Below are positions 8,969 through 17,511 of a stretch of 64,000 nt of DNA, one piece after another. How positions within the stretch are numbered: the first letter of the stretch is position 1; each line of letters starts with the position of its first letter. The notes beneath the pieces were generated by a model. The model was not told where the DNA came from, did no database searches, and was given only the letters and a program-made list of their open reading frames with translations. This stretch comes from an uncultured Methanolobus sp. (GTDB lineage Archaea; Halobacteriota; Methanosarcinia; Methanosarcinales; Methanosarcinaceae): assembly GCF_963665675.1 (NCBI RefSeq), contig NZ_OY762426.1:1922001-1986000 (forward strand), given 5' to 3'. The position numbers and the translations under genes were made by a program.

Positions 8969-10558
8969 ATGGTCACTGAAATTACAACAGATGAAAATCT
9001 GATATTAAATAAAATCCAGAATGTAAATGAAAAGAACACAATAAACGGAAATAGAAGAACGCATATTAAGAATACATTTTCTGTCTGTCCGGAATGCCTC
9101 CGGATTGTAGATGCTGAAGTGTTTGCAGAGGCAAAGAAGGTGTTTATTGAAAAATCATGTCCTGAGCATGGTTATTTCAGGGATGTGTACTGGGGAGATG
9201 CCGGGCTTTATGAGAAGTTTGATAAATGGCATGTCTCAGGTGAGGGTGTTTCAAATCCCATGGTTACAGGTGTTTCTCATCCGCTAGAATGCGGTTTATG
9301 CGGGAAGCACAAAACAGGCACGATTCTGGCAAATATTGATGTGACGAACAGGTGTAATATGAACTGCTCCGTCTGTTTTGCGAATGCTAAAAAGAGTGGT
9401 TTTATCTATGAGCCGGACACAGAACAGATCAAGGATATGCTGCTTATGCTCAGGAATGAGAAACCTGTTCCATGCTATGCTGTCCAGTTCTCAGGTGGTG
9501 AACCTACTGTCCGTGATGATTTACCGGAACTTATTGCAATGGCAAAAGAGCTTGATTTTCTGCACATACAGATCGCTACCAATGGAGTAAGAATCGCTAA
9601 AGATCCGGAGTTTGCCAGAAAATTAAGGGAGGCCGGACTTCATACGGTGTATCTGTCATTTGATGGCGTGGGAGAGGAACCGTACCGGAAAATGCGTGGA
9701 TTCAATGCATTTCCTGTGAAAAACGCTGCAATAAACAACTGCCGTGAAGCCGGGCTTACAAGCGTAACCCTGGTGCCGACTCTCGAAAAAGGTGTGAACG
9801 ATCACCAGTTAGGGGATATTATAAATTTCGCTTCAGAGAGGCTTGATGTTGTTAAAGGTGTCAATTTCCAGCCTGTTTCTTTTACAGGTCGTATTGACCA
9901 GACAGAGAGGGAAGAAAAGCGTATTACTATTCCTGATTTCATTGCACTGGTAGAAGAGCAGACTGACGGTGCCATATGCAGGGATGACTGGTATCCGATA
10001 CCTTCTGTGGTGTCGGTTTCAAAGTTTGTGGAAGCAATGTTCAATAAACCGGTTTTTGAATTTACAATGCATCCTCATTGTGGAGCTGCCATTTATGTCT
10101 TTAAAGAAGGAAACCGTCTGATCCCGATTACCCGGTTTGTAGATGTTGACGGCCTGCTTGAATACCTTGATGAAGTGACTCTCCAGATGAATAACAGCAC
10201 TTCCGGCTTGAAAAAAGCTGCTCTTACCAGTGTGGCCCTGCATGAAATTTCCGGTTTCATTGATAAGGACCTTGCTCCTGACTCTATAGATGTTACAAAG
10301 CTACTGATGGATTTCTTTAAAAAAGGCACCGCTGAAGCCCTGCGTCCGTTTCACAGGAACAGCCTGTTCCTCGGTGCAATGCATTTTCAGGACCCGTACA
10401 ATCTTGACCTTGAAAGAGTGCAGCGTTGTGGAATCCATTATGCCACACCCGATGGACGTGTGATTCCGTTCTGTGCCTATAATACATTGCATCGTCAGAA
10501 AGTTGAATCAAAGTTCTCAAAACCGTATAATCCACAGGAAATTGAATTCAGGCATTAA
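8969..10558 (+). CDS. Radical SAM enzyme of the tetraether lipid synthase (Tes) / MJ0619 family
   Basis: 529 residues. An N-terminal cysteine pair CPECLRIVDAEVF and a CGLCGKHKTG motif precede the radical SAM triad CNMNCSVC (about residue 130), followed by QFSGGEPTVRDD for SAM binding. The C-terminal third carries more conserved Cys and His (MHPHCGAAIYVF; CGIHYATPDGRVIPFCAYN). This order of cysteine motifs is that of the Tes/MJ0619 group, which binds several FeS clusters; the Methanosarcina enzyme of this family joins archaeol chains tail to tail. I infer a lipid or related C-C bond-forming role; specific activity is not proven by sequence. It is monocistronic, with strong GGGGGA before the start. 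Confidence 0.75.
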   Translation: MVTEITTDENLILNKIQNVNEKNTINGNRRTHIKNTFSVCPECLRIVDAEVFAEAKKVFIEKSCPEHGYFRDVYWGDAGLYEKFDKWHVSGEGVSNPMVTGVSHPLECGLCGKHKTGTILANIDVTNRCNMNCSVCFANAKKSGFIYEPDTEQIKDMLLMLRNEKPVPCYAVQFSGGEPTVRDDLPELIAMAKELDFLHIQIATNGVRIAKDPEFARKLREAGLHTVYLSFDGVGEEPYRKMRGFNAFPVKNAAINNCREAGLTSVTLVPTLEKGVNDHQLGDIINFASERLDVVKGVNFQPVSFTGRIDQTEREEKRITIPDFIALVEEQTDGAICRDDWYPIPSVVSVSKFVEAMFNKPVFEFTMHPHCGAAIYVFKEGNRLIPITRFVDVDGLLEYLDEVTLQMNNSTSGLKKAALTSVALHEISGFIDKDLAPDSIDVTKLLMDFFKKGTAEALRPFHRNSLFLGAMHFQDPYNLDLERVQRCGIHYATPDGRVIPFCAYNTLHRQKVESKFSKPYNPQEIEFRH

Positions 10559-10697
10559 GAATACCGAGGGAAAGAACATATCCGGTTCTTCAGTGTTTTA
10601 TGGATGCAGAGTGGAATGATCTCAGTCCGACCGATATTTAAGGCGTGGATTCATAATATGCATTAATAAAGTTCCTGCTATTTCGGATGTCTGATCT

Positions 10698-11015
10698 ATG
10701 GGAATCATGAAAATAATCATGAAAACCTTGTTAAAGGAAAGGTTCTACAAGGTACAACTGCATACAAAGACGCTTTTTCTTGTCAGTAAGCGTTCTGATC
10801 TTCCTTTTTACATAAGGTTACTTTCGGGTTTTGTTGCAATTTACATTTTAAGTCCTATAGATCTGATTCCTGGTTTTGTTCCGATACTGGGTACAATTGA
10901 TGATATTATCCTTATTCCTCTGGGTTTGATACTGGTCATAAAACTGATTCCCAGGCCTGTTATGAACGAGTGCAGACATATGGCAGAATGCGAACTTTCC
11001 GCTAAGGCCACATAA
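10698..11015 (+). CDS. DUF1232 (YkvA-type) small membrane protein
   Basis: 105 residues. The core YIRLLSGFVAIYILSPIDLI followed by PGFVPILGTIDDIILIPLG is the DUF1232 signature, a pair of membrane-associated helices linked by the conserved SPIDLIPD-like loop. Function in the family is unknown. It stands alone between the Tes-like gene and a methyltransferase. A second start (MKIIMKTLL) lies three codons in. Confidence 0.85.
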   Translation: MGIMKIIMKTLLKERFYKVQLHTKTLFLVSKRSDLPFYIRLLSGFVAIYILSPIDLIPGFVPILGTIDDIILIPLGLILVIKLIPRPVMNECRHMAECELSAKAT

Positions 11016-11076
11016 GTTTCCTCCTCTTAAGTTCGTTTTGTTTATCTTTACCTATTTCAAGGAGTATTGTGGGATT

Positions 11077-11772
11077 ATGAGCAAACATGAAAACCCGTGG
11101 ATTGATGTTGAAGGCGAGGACATTCCGGCGACAATCACACTTGATCCGGTTATCTTCAGGTACACATCACCCAATGCCCATATTCTTGATGTTGCATGTG
11201 CCACTGGAAATGTGAGCATTGAGCTGGCTTCACATGGCTTTCCGGTCACAAGCATCGACATTAACCACGATGCTCTGGAGATGACTGCAAGAGCTGCCAT
11301 AAAAAATGAAATCCTGATAACTCCTGCATTTGCAAGGGCCACAGCCGTTGCTCTTCCATTTGCAGACGAAAGTTTTGATGTTGTTATAATGCAGGCTTTC
11401 CTCACGGTTGTAGTTTCAAAAGAAGACCGCTCAAAAATCGTCCGTGAAGCCTGTCGTGTCCTTAAACCGGATGGTTATCTCTATATTGCTGATTTCGGAC
11501 AGACGTGGCATTCTGAAATATATCGTAAACGTTACCTCAGGGATCTGCCCGTGACAAAGGAAGAGGGTTCATTTTTAGTCTATGATGAGAAGACCGGGGA
11601 ACTTGCTTATACTGCTCATCATTTTACTGAGAAAGAACTGGTGTACTTGTTGATTGAGAATGGGTTTGAGGTTGAGTTTTTCAAAAGGGATACTTTTGTG
11701 ACAAGGACTGGAAATCGGGTTAATGGGTTTGTTGTGGTTGGGAAAAAGAGAAAGAAGATAAGAAACCAATAA
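11077..11772 (+). CDS. Class I SAM-dependent methyltransferase
   Basis: 231 residues from ATG at 11077. An upstream TTG would add a nonsensical hydrophobic leader, and GGAG lies 12 bases before the chosen ATG. Motif I is ILDVACATGNVSIELA (about residue 32), motif II around SIDINHDALEMTA, motif III/IV ALPFADESFDVVIMQAF, and post-IV RVLKPDGYLYIADFG, as in UbiE/Methyltransf_11 enzymes. The substrate is unknown. The last 75 residues are duplicated in the broken copy at 12818-13070. The gene ends 2 bases before the convergent transglutaminase-like gene. Confidence 0.88.
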   Translation: MSKHENPWIDVEGEDIPATITLDPVIFRYTSPNAHILDVACATGNVSIELASHGFPVTSIDINHDALEMTARAAIKNEILITPAFARATAVALPFADESFDVVIMQAFLTVVVSKEDRSKIVREACRVLKPDGYLYIADFGQTWHSEIYRKRYLRDLPVTKEEGSFLVYDEKTGELAYTAHHFTEKELVYLLIENGFEVEFFKRDTFVTRTGNRVNGFVVVGKKRKKIRNQ

Positions 11773-11774
11773 AA

Positions 11775-12656
11775 TCAATAATAACTGGAAGGAATTGAAT
11801 ACCAATAATCAGGTGCATCTCCTGTGCCTGAACTTACATCAATGATGTATTCATTGTTATAATAATACCAGAGATCTACCACAGAGTAGTTTTCATCCCG
11901 GAAGTAATCGAAGTCAATGTCTTCGTAATTTTCTGGATAGACCACTTCCTCAAGGTCATCGTCATAGTGCGGACCTATTGTGGCATCCACAGGGAACCAT
12001 TCCCCATCTTCGTAGACTTCGACCCATGCATGTCCACCATTAACATTACTGCTGGTCACCTGACCCATAACAACCCTTAAGGTCTCTTCATCATATTCAC
12101 CTGAGCCTATCAGTAACGATGCAAGAGTATTAGCCTGTTCGGTACAATCGCTTACGATCTCACCTGACACAGGGTTTGAATCGAAGTCCGGGGTATCTTG
12201 CAGAAACTCCGTAGGAGTGAGCCATCCATCCGGCTGGTCGTTCAGGGTAGCATCAGATACCCATATCCATGAAACCGCAGTCTTATATATCTCATCTGCA
12301 TCATGTACATTTTCATCCCTAAGATAGTCCTGCACAGCATCAGCGTATGGTGTTACATATTCCTGAACCCGTAAATCACCTGTCGTTTCAGGAGGATTAG
12401 CCTGAAAAAAATCTCTGAGTTCTTTTTTGTCAGCCGTTTCCTGCTGTATCCTTGGAACTGAATCCTTACTGATATTTTCAGAAAGAATATTTGAAGGAAC
12501 AGCATTTATTGTATCTTCTGATTCCATGTCTGAAACATTTTCTTCAAAAGAAACAGAAGAAAAAGATATAGTTGGATCATCCTCCCCTTCAGATACAGTA
12601 TACACCAAATACATCAGTATTGCTATCAGGAAAATGAGAAGTATCGATTTTTTCAT
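11775..12656 (-). CDS. Exported transglutaminase-like domain protein
   Basis: 293 residues from ATG at 12656, which gives a short basic start and one hydrophobic helix (KKSILLIFLIAILMYLVYT). A Ser/Glu-rich linker follows, then a transglutaminase-like fold with the likely triad Cys in SDCTEQANTLASLLI, His in GGHAWVEVY and Asp in FPVDATIGPHYDDD. It should face the outside of the cell as a signal-anchored or secreted peptidase/cross-linker-like protein. An upstream start at 12713 would precede the signal with a polar stretch and is less likely. The two ends of this gene are flanked by copies of the methyltransferase 3' end. Confidence 0.8.
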   Translation of the reverse strand: MKKSILLIFLIAILMYLVYTVSEGEDDPTISFSSVSFEENVSDMESEDTINAVPSNILSENISKDSVPRIQQETADKKELRDFFQANPPETTGDLRVQEYVTPYADAVQDYLRDENVHDADEIYKTAVSWIWVSDATLNDQPDGWLTPTEFLQDTPDFDSNPVSGEIVSDCTEQANTLASLLIGSGEYDEETLRVVMGQVTSSNVNGGHAWVEVYEDGEWFPVDATIGPHYDDDLEEVVYPENYEDIDFDYFRDENYSVVDLWYYYNNEYIIDVSSGTGDAPDYWYSIPSSYY

Positions 12657-12817
12657 AGTATTTAGTCCTATTTGACCACATGAATTCTGCTTGGTATGTT
12701 TACTATAGTTCACTTCATTTTATATAATTTTAGTTATCGACCTAATAAATTACTAGTTTATGACTAAAATCAGCCATGTGAAGCGTTTTGCAGTTTCAGA
12801 TGGAACAAAACAATTCC

Positions 12818-13070
12818 TTCGTGGCATTTGCAAATCTATCGTGAACGTTACCTCAGGGATTTGCCAGTGACTAAGGAAGAGGGTTCATTTTTAGCTTATG
12901 ATGGGAATGCCGTCGGGGTTGCTTATACTGCTCATCATTTTACTGAGAAAGAACTGGTGTTCTTGTTGATTGAGAATGGGTTTGAGGTTGAATTTTTCAA
13001 GAGGGATGCGTTTGTGACGAGGACTGGGAATCGGGTTAATGGGTTTGTGATTGTTAGGAATAAAGGGTAG
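12818..13070 (+). pseudogene. Broken duplicate of the methyltransferase C-terminus
   Basis: From about 12818 the DNA closely matches 11506-11760, the 3' third of the methyltransferase gene (for example AACGTTACCTCAGGGAT and TTTACTGAGAAAGAACTGGT occur in both). The translation YRERYLRDLPVTKEEGSFLA continues to GNRVNGFVIVRNKG and stop. All SAM-binding motifs are missing, so this fragment cannot be an enzyme. The changes are mostly third-position, suggesting it was once under selection or was gained from a diverged relative. It lies on the far side of the transglutaminase-like gene. Confidence 0.88.
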
Positions 13071-13148
13071 CTATTTTTCATTTGAATAGAAATATAACAT
13101 CCAACTCTTTTAGTAAATGTAATATATTCTTGCAGATTATTTGTTATC

Positions 13149-13487
13149 ATGAAACTATCTGAAATTGTATTGTCAAATGAATGGGATGAGAATATAAAGC
13201 AAGAGTTTTTTGTTAGGCTTAGGAGGTCTCCCTTAGATTATCATAAAATGAAAAACTGTGTTGATAAATCCTACAACATTGCTTCTACAGGCGATAGTTA
13301 CAAAGTCTCTGAAGCAATAAAACTCCTTGATTATGCTATGGAAAATTATGATGATAATTATGGAATGGCCTATTCACTACAAATAAATGGACATATTTTA
13401 GAAAGATATTCGCATGATTTCCTTGCTGCATATGAATGTTGTACTAAGTGGTCACAGATAGATACCAATTCATGTGTCTTCGGTTAA
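13149..13487 (+). CDS. Unrecognised protein, possibly truncated by a frameshift
   Basis: 112 residues, acidic, mostly helical, starting MKLSEIVLSNEWDENIK. I do not recognise a family; the helical pattern (AIKLLDYAMENYDDNYGMA) resembles tetratricopeptide-like immunity or scaffold proteins. Just before the stop, the +1 frame continues with VKEFYLLIANVFG, a coding-like stretch, so one inserted base near 13480 may have cut the original protein. Low-GC codon use here differs from the flanking core genes. First of three consecutive plus-strand genes of unknown role. Confidence 0.5.
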   Translation: MKLSEIVLSNEWDENIKQEFFVRLRRSPLDYHKMKNCVDKSYNIASTGDSYKVSEAIKLLDYAMENYDDNYGMAYSLQINGHILERYSHDFLAAYECCTKWSQIDTNSCVFG

Positions 13488-13656
13488 GGAGTTTTATTTA
13501 CTTATTGCTAATGTTTTTGGACAATAACAACTACCTTAACTTACAGAATTTAACTGTTAAGTAATCTCATACTACTGGTTTTATCACTGGTATGTTTTTG
13601 ATGAAGTTATGAAACTACATGCTATTTATCACGATTCTTCTCTTAACCGATGACGC

Positions 13657-13968
13657 ATGGATACCAATTTAGTTGGTTATGATTTCAAAAGACTTAGAAG
13701 TTGGCTTCGTGCATCCAAACTCAGACCAAATAAACAGTTAATGGAACTCATGTCTATTAATTTGGATAAAGGTATATGTTCATCAAAAGAAGGGCGTTTT
13801 TGGTCAGCTACTGCTTTTACTGTGATTTATACATCAGAAGGTACTGTTGAAGATGTAAAAAGAGCAGCAATAAATGCTCTTGATGTGATCGGGGAAAGTG
13901 AACCAACTTTTCTTCAGAGAGTATTGAGTAGACATCAGTCTCAATTACTAGCAACTAATATATTATAA
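13657..13968 (+). CDS. Unrecognised small protein
   Basis: 103 residues starting MDTNLVGYDFKRLRSWLRAS, basic in the first third. No motif I can name. It ends 11 bases before the next gene and may be co-transcribed with it. It lies in an AT-rich, accessory-looking stretch after the methyltransferase fragment. Confidence 0.5.
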   Translation: MDTNLVGYDFKRLRSWLRASKLRPNKQLMELMSINLDKGICSSKEGRFWSATAFTVIYTSEGTVEDVKRAAINALDVIGESEPTFLQRVLSRHQSQLLATNIL

Positions 13969-13979
13969 GATGTGATTCT

Positions 13980-14573
13980 ATGATTTCTCTTTTTAAAAGC
14001 AAAGAACAAAAATTTTGGTCATGGTTCCAGAAGAACGAAAACAGATTGATGAATTTTGAAAAAGAACAGGATGCTGTCTTCAAAGAACTTCATTCTCAAC
14101 TAATGCAGGTAAATCAGGATGTTGTATTTGAATTTGGATCACTAGTCAATGGAAAAAGAGAGTTTGTTTTAAGTGCCGATGGGATTGACTCCGCTTTTCC
14201 GGCTGTTGAGAAACTTTACTCTGCTGCACCACAGATGGACAAATGGACTGTTGTAAAGTTTAGACCAAGAAGAGATCCATGTGATCTGGTGTATGGAGGG
14301 AAGAAAATAAATGTTGAAGACATTTATTATCTATTGATAAAAGATCATACACCGGACAAAGTTGGTATTATTTTGTTCTTTAATGACTTTACTGAAGCTG
14401 AACATGACCTATGGTTAGGTGTAGGATTCTTATTTCTTGATCAAACATTGGGTGAATATGACGTAGCAACAAAGCTTGGGAACATACTTGTGACATCGCA
14501 TCAGTCAGAGCACTTCGCTAATTCACATCCATTAAAAGAATTAGCAAAGGATATGGACAGCTATTTCAATTAA
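13980..14573 (+). CDS. Conserved hypothetical protein
   Basis: 197 residues, cytoplasmic. The pattern EQKFWSWFQKNENRLMNFE followed by KREFVLSADGIDSAFPAVE and WTVVKFRPRR is one I recall from a widespread uncharacterised bacterial and archaeal family of about 190-200 residues, sometimes found near toxin/immunity loci. That memory is not precise enough to name it. It has no signal peptide or membrane helix. Together with the two preceding genes it may form a small horizontally acquired unit. Confidence 0.6.
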   Translation: MISLFKSKEQKFWSWFQKNENRLMNFEKEQDAVFKELHSQLMQVNQDVVFEFGSLVNGKREFVLSADGIDSAFPAVEKLYSAAPQMDKWTVVKFRPRRDPCDLVYGGKKINVEDIYYLLIKDHTPDKVGIILFFNDFTEAEHDLWLGVGFLFLDQTLGEYDVATKLGNILVTSHQSEHFANSHPLKELAKDMDSYFN

Positions 14574-14703
14574 TTAAAACAATTGATACTTTTTTAGACA
14601 ACAATTTACTTAATAGTCTTGGTCGGTGGTAACTGGATGTGTTTCCACCATCAAAAGTGATAAAGGGTAATTTTGTATTGCTGCTCACCCTTATGTTTTA
14701 TTC

Positions 14704-15171
14704 TTAACTTATAATCATGCTTGCCATATAATCTGTAAACCAATACAACAATCCTGCATATATCAAATCAAACCAGACAACTCTCAGTAAATTTGCTGCA
14801 AAAACAATTATCACAAAGGGAAATCCAATCAAAGCCAGAGGATTTTCGCGCCACACATTCTGTGATCTGTTCCAGATATGTTTTGCATCTGCATTATTTG
14901 GAAAAGCATGCATGCCAAAAGAAATACCCAGCCAATTGAAAAAAAGACGGATGTATTCATGTTCAATCAGATAATAACCCAGTACAAACATTAGCATGGC
15001 AGCAACAGTATTTATTATAAAAGGAGTCACTGATATAATGTACAAATCCTTATACTGCGCCTCCTCAACAGGCACGTTAACTCTTTCACTGAATAACTTA
15101 CGACTCAGGTTATGGAGATAAATCCCCGGAAACGTAACTGCAGCCATAATTAAACCCAACAGATTAGCCAT
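14704..15171 (-). CDS. Integral membrane protein resembling the DUF3267/M50-like metalloprotease group but without the zinc motif
   Basis: 155 residues with about four membrane helices. The first helix ends FPGIYLHNLSRKLF, where related archaeal proteins that I recall carry FPG-x-hHExAH; a later motif GISFGMHAFPNNADAK matches that family's conserved loop. If the comparison is right, the HExxH zinc site has become HNLSR and the protein is catalytically dead. It stands alone, convergent with the preceding plus-strand gene. The start MANLLGLIMAAVTFPG is well placed. Confidence 0.55.
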   Translation of the reverse strand: MANLLGLIMAAVTFPGIYLHNLSRKLFSERVNVPVEEAQYKDLYIISVTPFIINTVAAMLMFVLGYYLIEHEYIRLFFNWLGISFGMHAFPNNADAKHIWNRSQNVWRENPLALIGFPFVIIVFAANLLRVVWFDLIYAGLLYWFTDYMASMIIS

Positions 15172-15529
15172 ACAAACACCTTCTCATATTATACCACCAA
15201 GTACGAAAATACACACTGACATTTTATTTTTATATTTATTTAATAAGTTCAGTTGCACGGAACAGAATAAAGTCTCTTATATTTAAAAATAATCTATATA
15301 GTTTATGTTTAAAATATACTGAAAAGTAACTATGGGGTTCGTATATAGTTGCAGGTCTGTTCCAAATTATCTCAACTTTAGACCTCAATCCCCTTTCACA
15401 GGCACAGTTTGAACATTGGCCATAATTCCTTTATACTTTAAAGAAAACATACAATGTGCATTTAATCTGATTAAGAATAAATTTCCTTCTTTTCAGTACT
15501 TGCAGCAACATTATAATAGAGGATCAACG
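15172..15529. other. AT-rich intergenic region between divergent genes
   Basis: About 360 bases separating the divergent membrane protein and the propeller protein. A TTG-initiated extension of the latter (from 15416) is open but encodes no leader-like sequence, so I treat it as untranslated. TATA-like tracts such as TTTAAAAATAATC (about 15282) are present. No RNA gene was recognised. Confidence 0.35.
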
Positions 15530-17365
15530 ATGAACCGGAAGTTCAAATTCAGCCTTCTACTCATGTTATTTTTGGTATCGGTCATATGTGCAGCCGGAAC
15601 ATCGGTTGCACTGAGAGAACAAACAGAAAACTCTCTTGAAGTTTCAGATATAATTTCAATTTCCAATGTAACAGATTCTTATTATGAGAAACTTGCCATG
15701 GACGAAAATGTTACTTATACGGACAGATCCCTGCTTTGTTCCTGGAACCCGGATGGCAGTCAGGTTCTGGTACTGACAAGGTATGCTCCATTAGGTGAGC
15801 CAGAACTGGATGCAATGTATCTTGTGAACGCAGATGGCACTGAGCCCAAAGAGATCATAGCGACCAGAAATAACACAATGGAGAAGTCACTGGAATTAGT
15901 AGCATTAGCAGATGAAGATTTCAAAATAGCCCGGTGGAACTCTGACGGTGACAGGTTCGCATTTAATGCAAATGTTGTCCGCGTGAACGATACTTTTATC
16001 GTCATAAATGGTGAAACTTTTGTAGGGGCAGCAGGCATGGGAATTGTCTGTATTGCAGATGTTGATGGTGATGTCGTAAGATCTGTAGGTACGGGTCTGT
16101 CCAGGGTGGATTCCATAAGGGAGAATTCTACAGACATAGGTCGTGTACATGGATTGGAATGGGAACCTGATGGGACAGATGCAGCTGTGATAATCAATGA
16201 TCAATTGTATGTGACTGATCAGTACGTTTCCTATTTGAACCAGCTAACCAACAGTTCCATTGAAGAAAGTATGGATGAATGTATGTGGAATCATCAAGGT
16301 AACATGATAGCCTTTGCTGGAGAGGAGTTATGGATTGTCGATAAACATGACGGAAGTGGCCTTAAAAAGCTTGCTTCGGATGTAAGCAGGCTTGTTGGCT
16401 GGAGTCAGGATGATAGCATGATCTATTATTCGAGCTATGGGGATGGAATCTCTTCACAATATGTCGTGCGGCTGAATGATAGCAAAATTACAAAAATGAC
16501 CACCGGCAGCTTAGATGATTATCTTGTTATTGATCCGGATGGGAGAATGCTGTTTACAAACTCTACCTTTGGAGATGGGGATTTAATTTCTTCCGGTCTC
16601 TATGTTGCAGATGCTGATGGTACAAATAAGAAACTGCTTGGTGAAAATGACTCTATATATGCCTATTTGACATCAAAAGCCTCCTGGAGTCCAGATGGCG
16701 ATAAAATTGCAACGGCATTCAACATAATAAATGCCAATGGATGTGGAAAATATGATATTGAGCTTGGCAGGACATTTTCATGGCATCCTTCCGGTGATTA
16801 TATTGCATTTGAAACAGGTGATTATGCAGGTGACCGGTATATTACAAAAGTATGCATTGCAAATTCAGATGGCAGCGGAATAACTCAGGTATCTCCTGAT
16901 GATAATTGCTCATATTCTTTTGATGGCTGGAGTCCTGACGGAAGCAGGATGCTCATTACAAAAGGTGTCAGAGAGGAATTGCTTGTTGTCAGATTCAGCG
17001 AGTTTGATGAGATTATGTCCATTGATTTTAAAGAATACAACATACCCGGGAAAGAACTCAACATAGTGGTTACGTCCATGTCACAACCTGTAGAAAATGC
17101 ACTTATAACCATGGATGGCAGAGAACTTGGCCTTACTGATGAGAAAGGGTGTCTGAATTATACAATAACAGAATCAGGAACCTACATAGTGAATGCTTCA
17201 AAAGAAGGGTATTTTGCATCTGGAAAACAGTTGACAATTTATGATGATTCTTCTTCCTCTGTTAAGGATGATGAGGTATCAGATACAACAGGCAACCCTG
17301 AAGAGTCAGTGTCCACGATACTGACTCCTTTTCAGGATTGGCTGGACAGTTTAACGGGTAATTGA
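15530..17365 (+). CDS. Exported TolB/PD40-type beta-propeller protein with C-terminal carboxypeptidase-regulatory-like domain
   Basis: 611 residues from ATG at 15530, which follows AGAGGA and opens a clean signal peptide (MNRKFKFSLLLMLFLVSVIC). The body repeats WSPDG-type blades: CSWNPDGSQVLVL, ARWNSDGDRFAFN, SWSPDGDKIATAF, SWHPSGDYIAFE, GWSPDGSRMLITK, as in TolB/WD40-like PD40 propellers. Residues near 530-590 (PVENALITMDGRELGLTDE) look like a small beta-sandwich of the carboxypeptidase regulatory type. A Ser/Asp/Glu tail follows. It is likely a surface-exposed or secreted binding protein; ligand unknown. Confidence 0.8.
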   Translation: MNRKFKFSLLLMLFLVSVICAAGTSVALREQTENSLEVSDIISISNVTDSYYEKLAMDENVTYTDRSLLCSWNPDGSQVLVLTRYAPLGEPELDAMYLVNADGTEPKEIIATRNNTMEKSLELVALADEDFKIARWNSDGDRFAFNANVVRVNDTFIVINGETFVGAAGMGIVCIADVDGDVVRSVGTGLSRVDSIRENSTDIGRVHGLEWEPDGTDAAVIINDQLYVTDQYVSYLNQLTNSSIEESMDECMWNHQGNMIAFAGEELWIVDKHDGSGLKKLASDVSRLVGWSQDDSMIYYSSYGDGISSQYVVRLNDSKITKMTTGSLDDYLVIDPDGRMLFTNSTFGDGDLISSGLYVADADGTNKKLLGENDSIYAYLTSKASWSPDGDKIATAFNIINANGCGKYDIELGRTFSWHPSGDYIAFETGDYAGDRYITKVCIANSDGSGITQVSPDDNCSYSFDGWSPDGSRMLITKGVREELLVVRFSEFDEIMSIDFKEYNIPGKELNIVVTSMSQPVENALITMDGRELGLTDEKGCLNYTITESGTYIVNASKEGYFASGKQLTIYDDSSSSVKDDEVSDTTGNPEESVSTILTPFQDWLDSLTGN

Positions 17366-17511
17366 GAATAACCTATAAGAGTACGGCTTGACTATGATCT
17401 TTCCTGAAGCAGAGGATGGGTCATTGTCACTTCATTTATTCCTGTTTTAATCAGATCAGTGAGAAAAGCAAAGATTGAAAATCCTTCTTAATCAATAAAC
17501 CGGATAACTCC

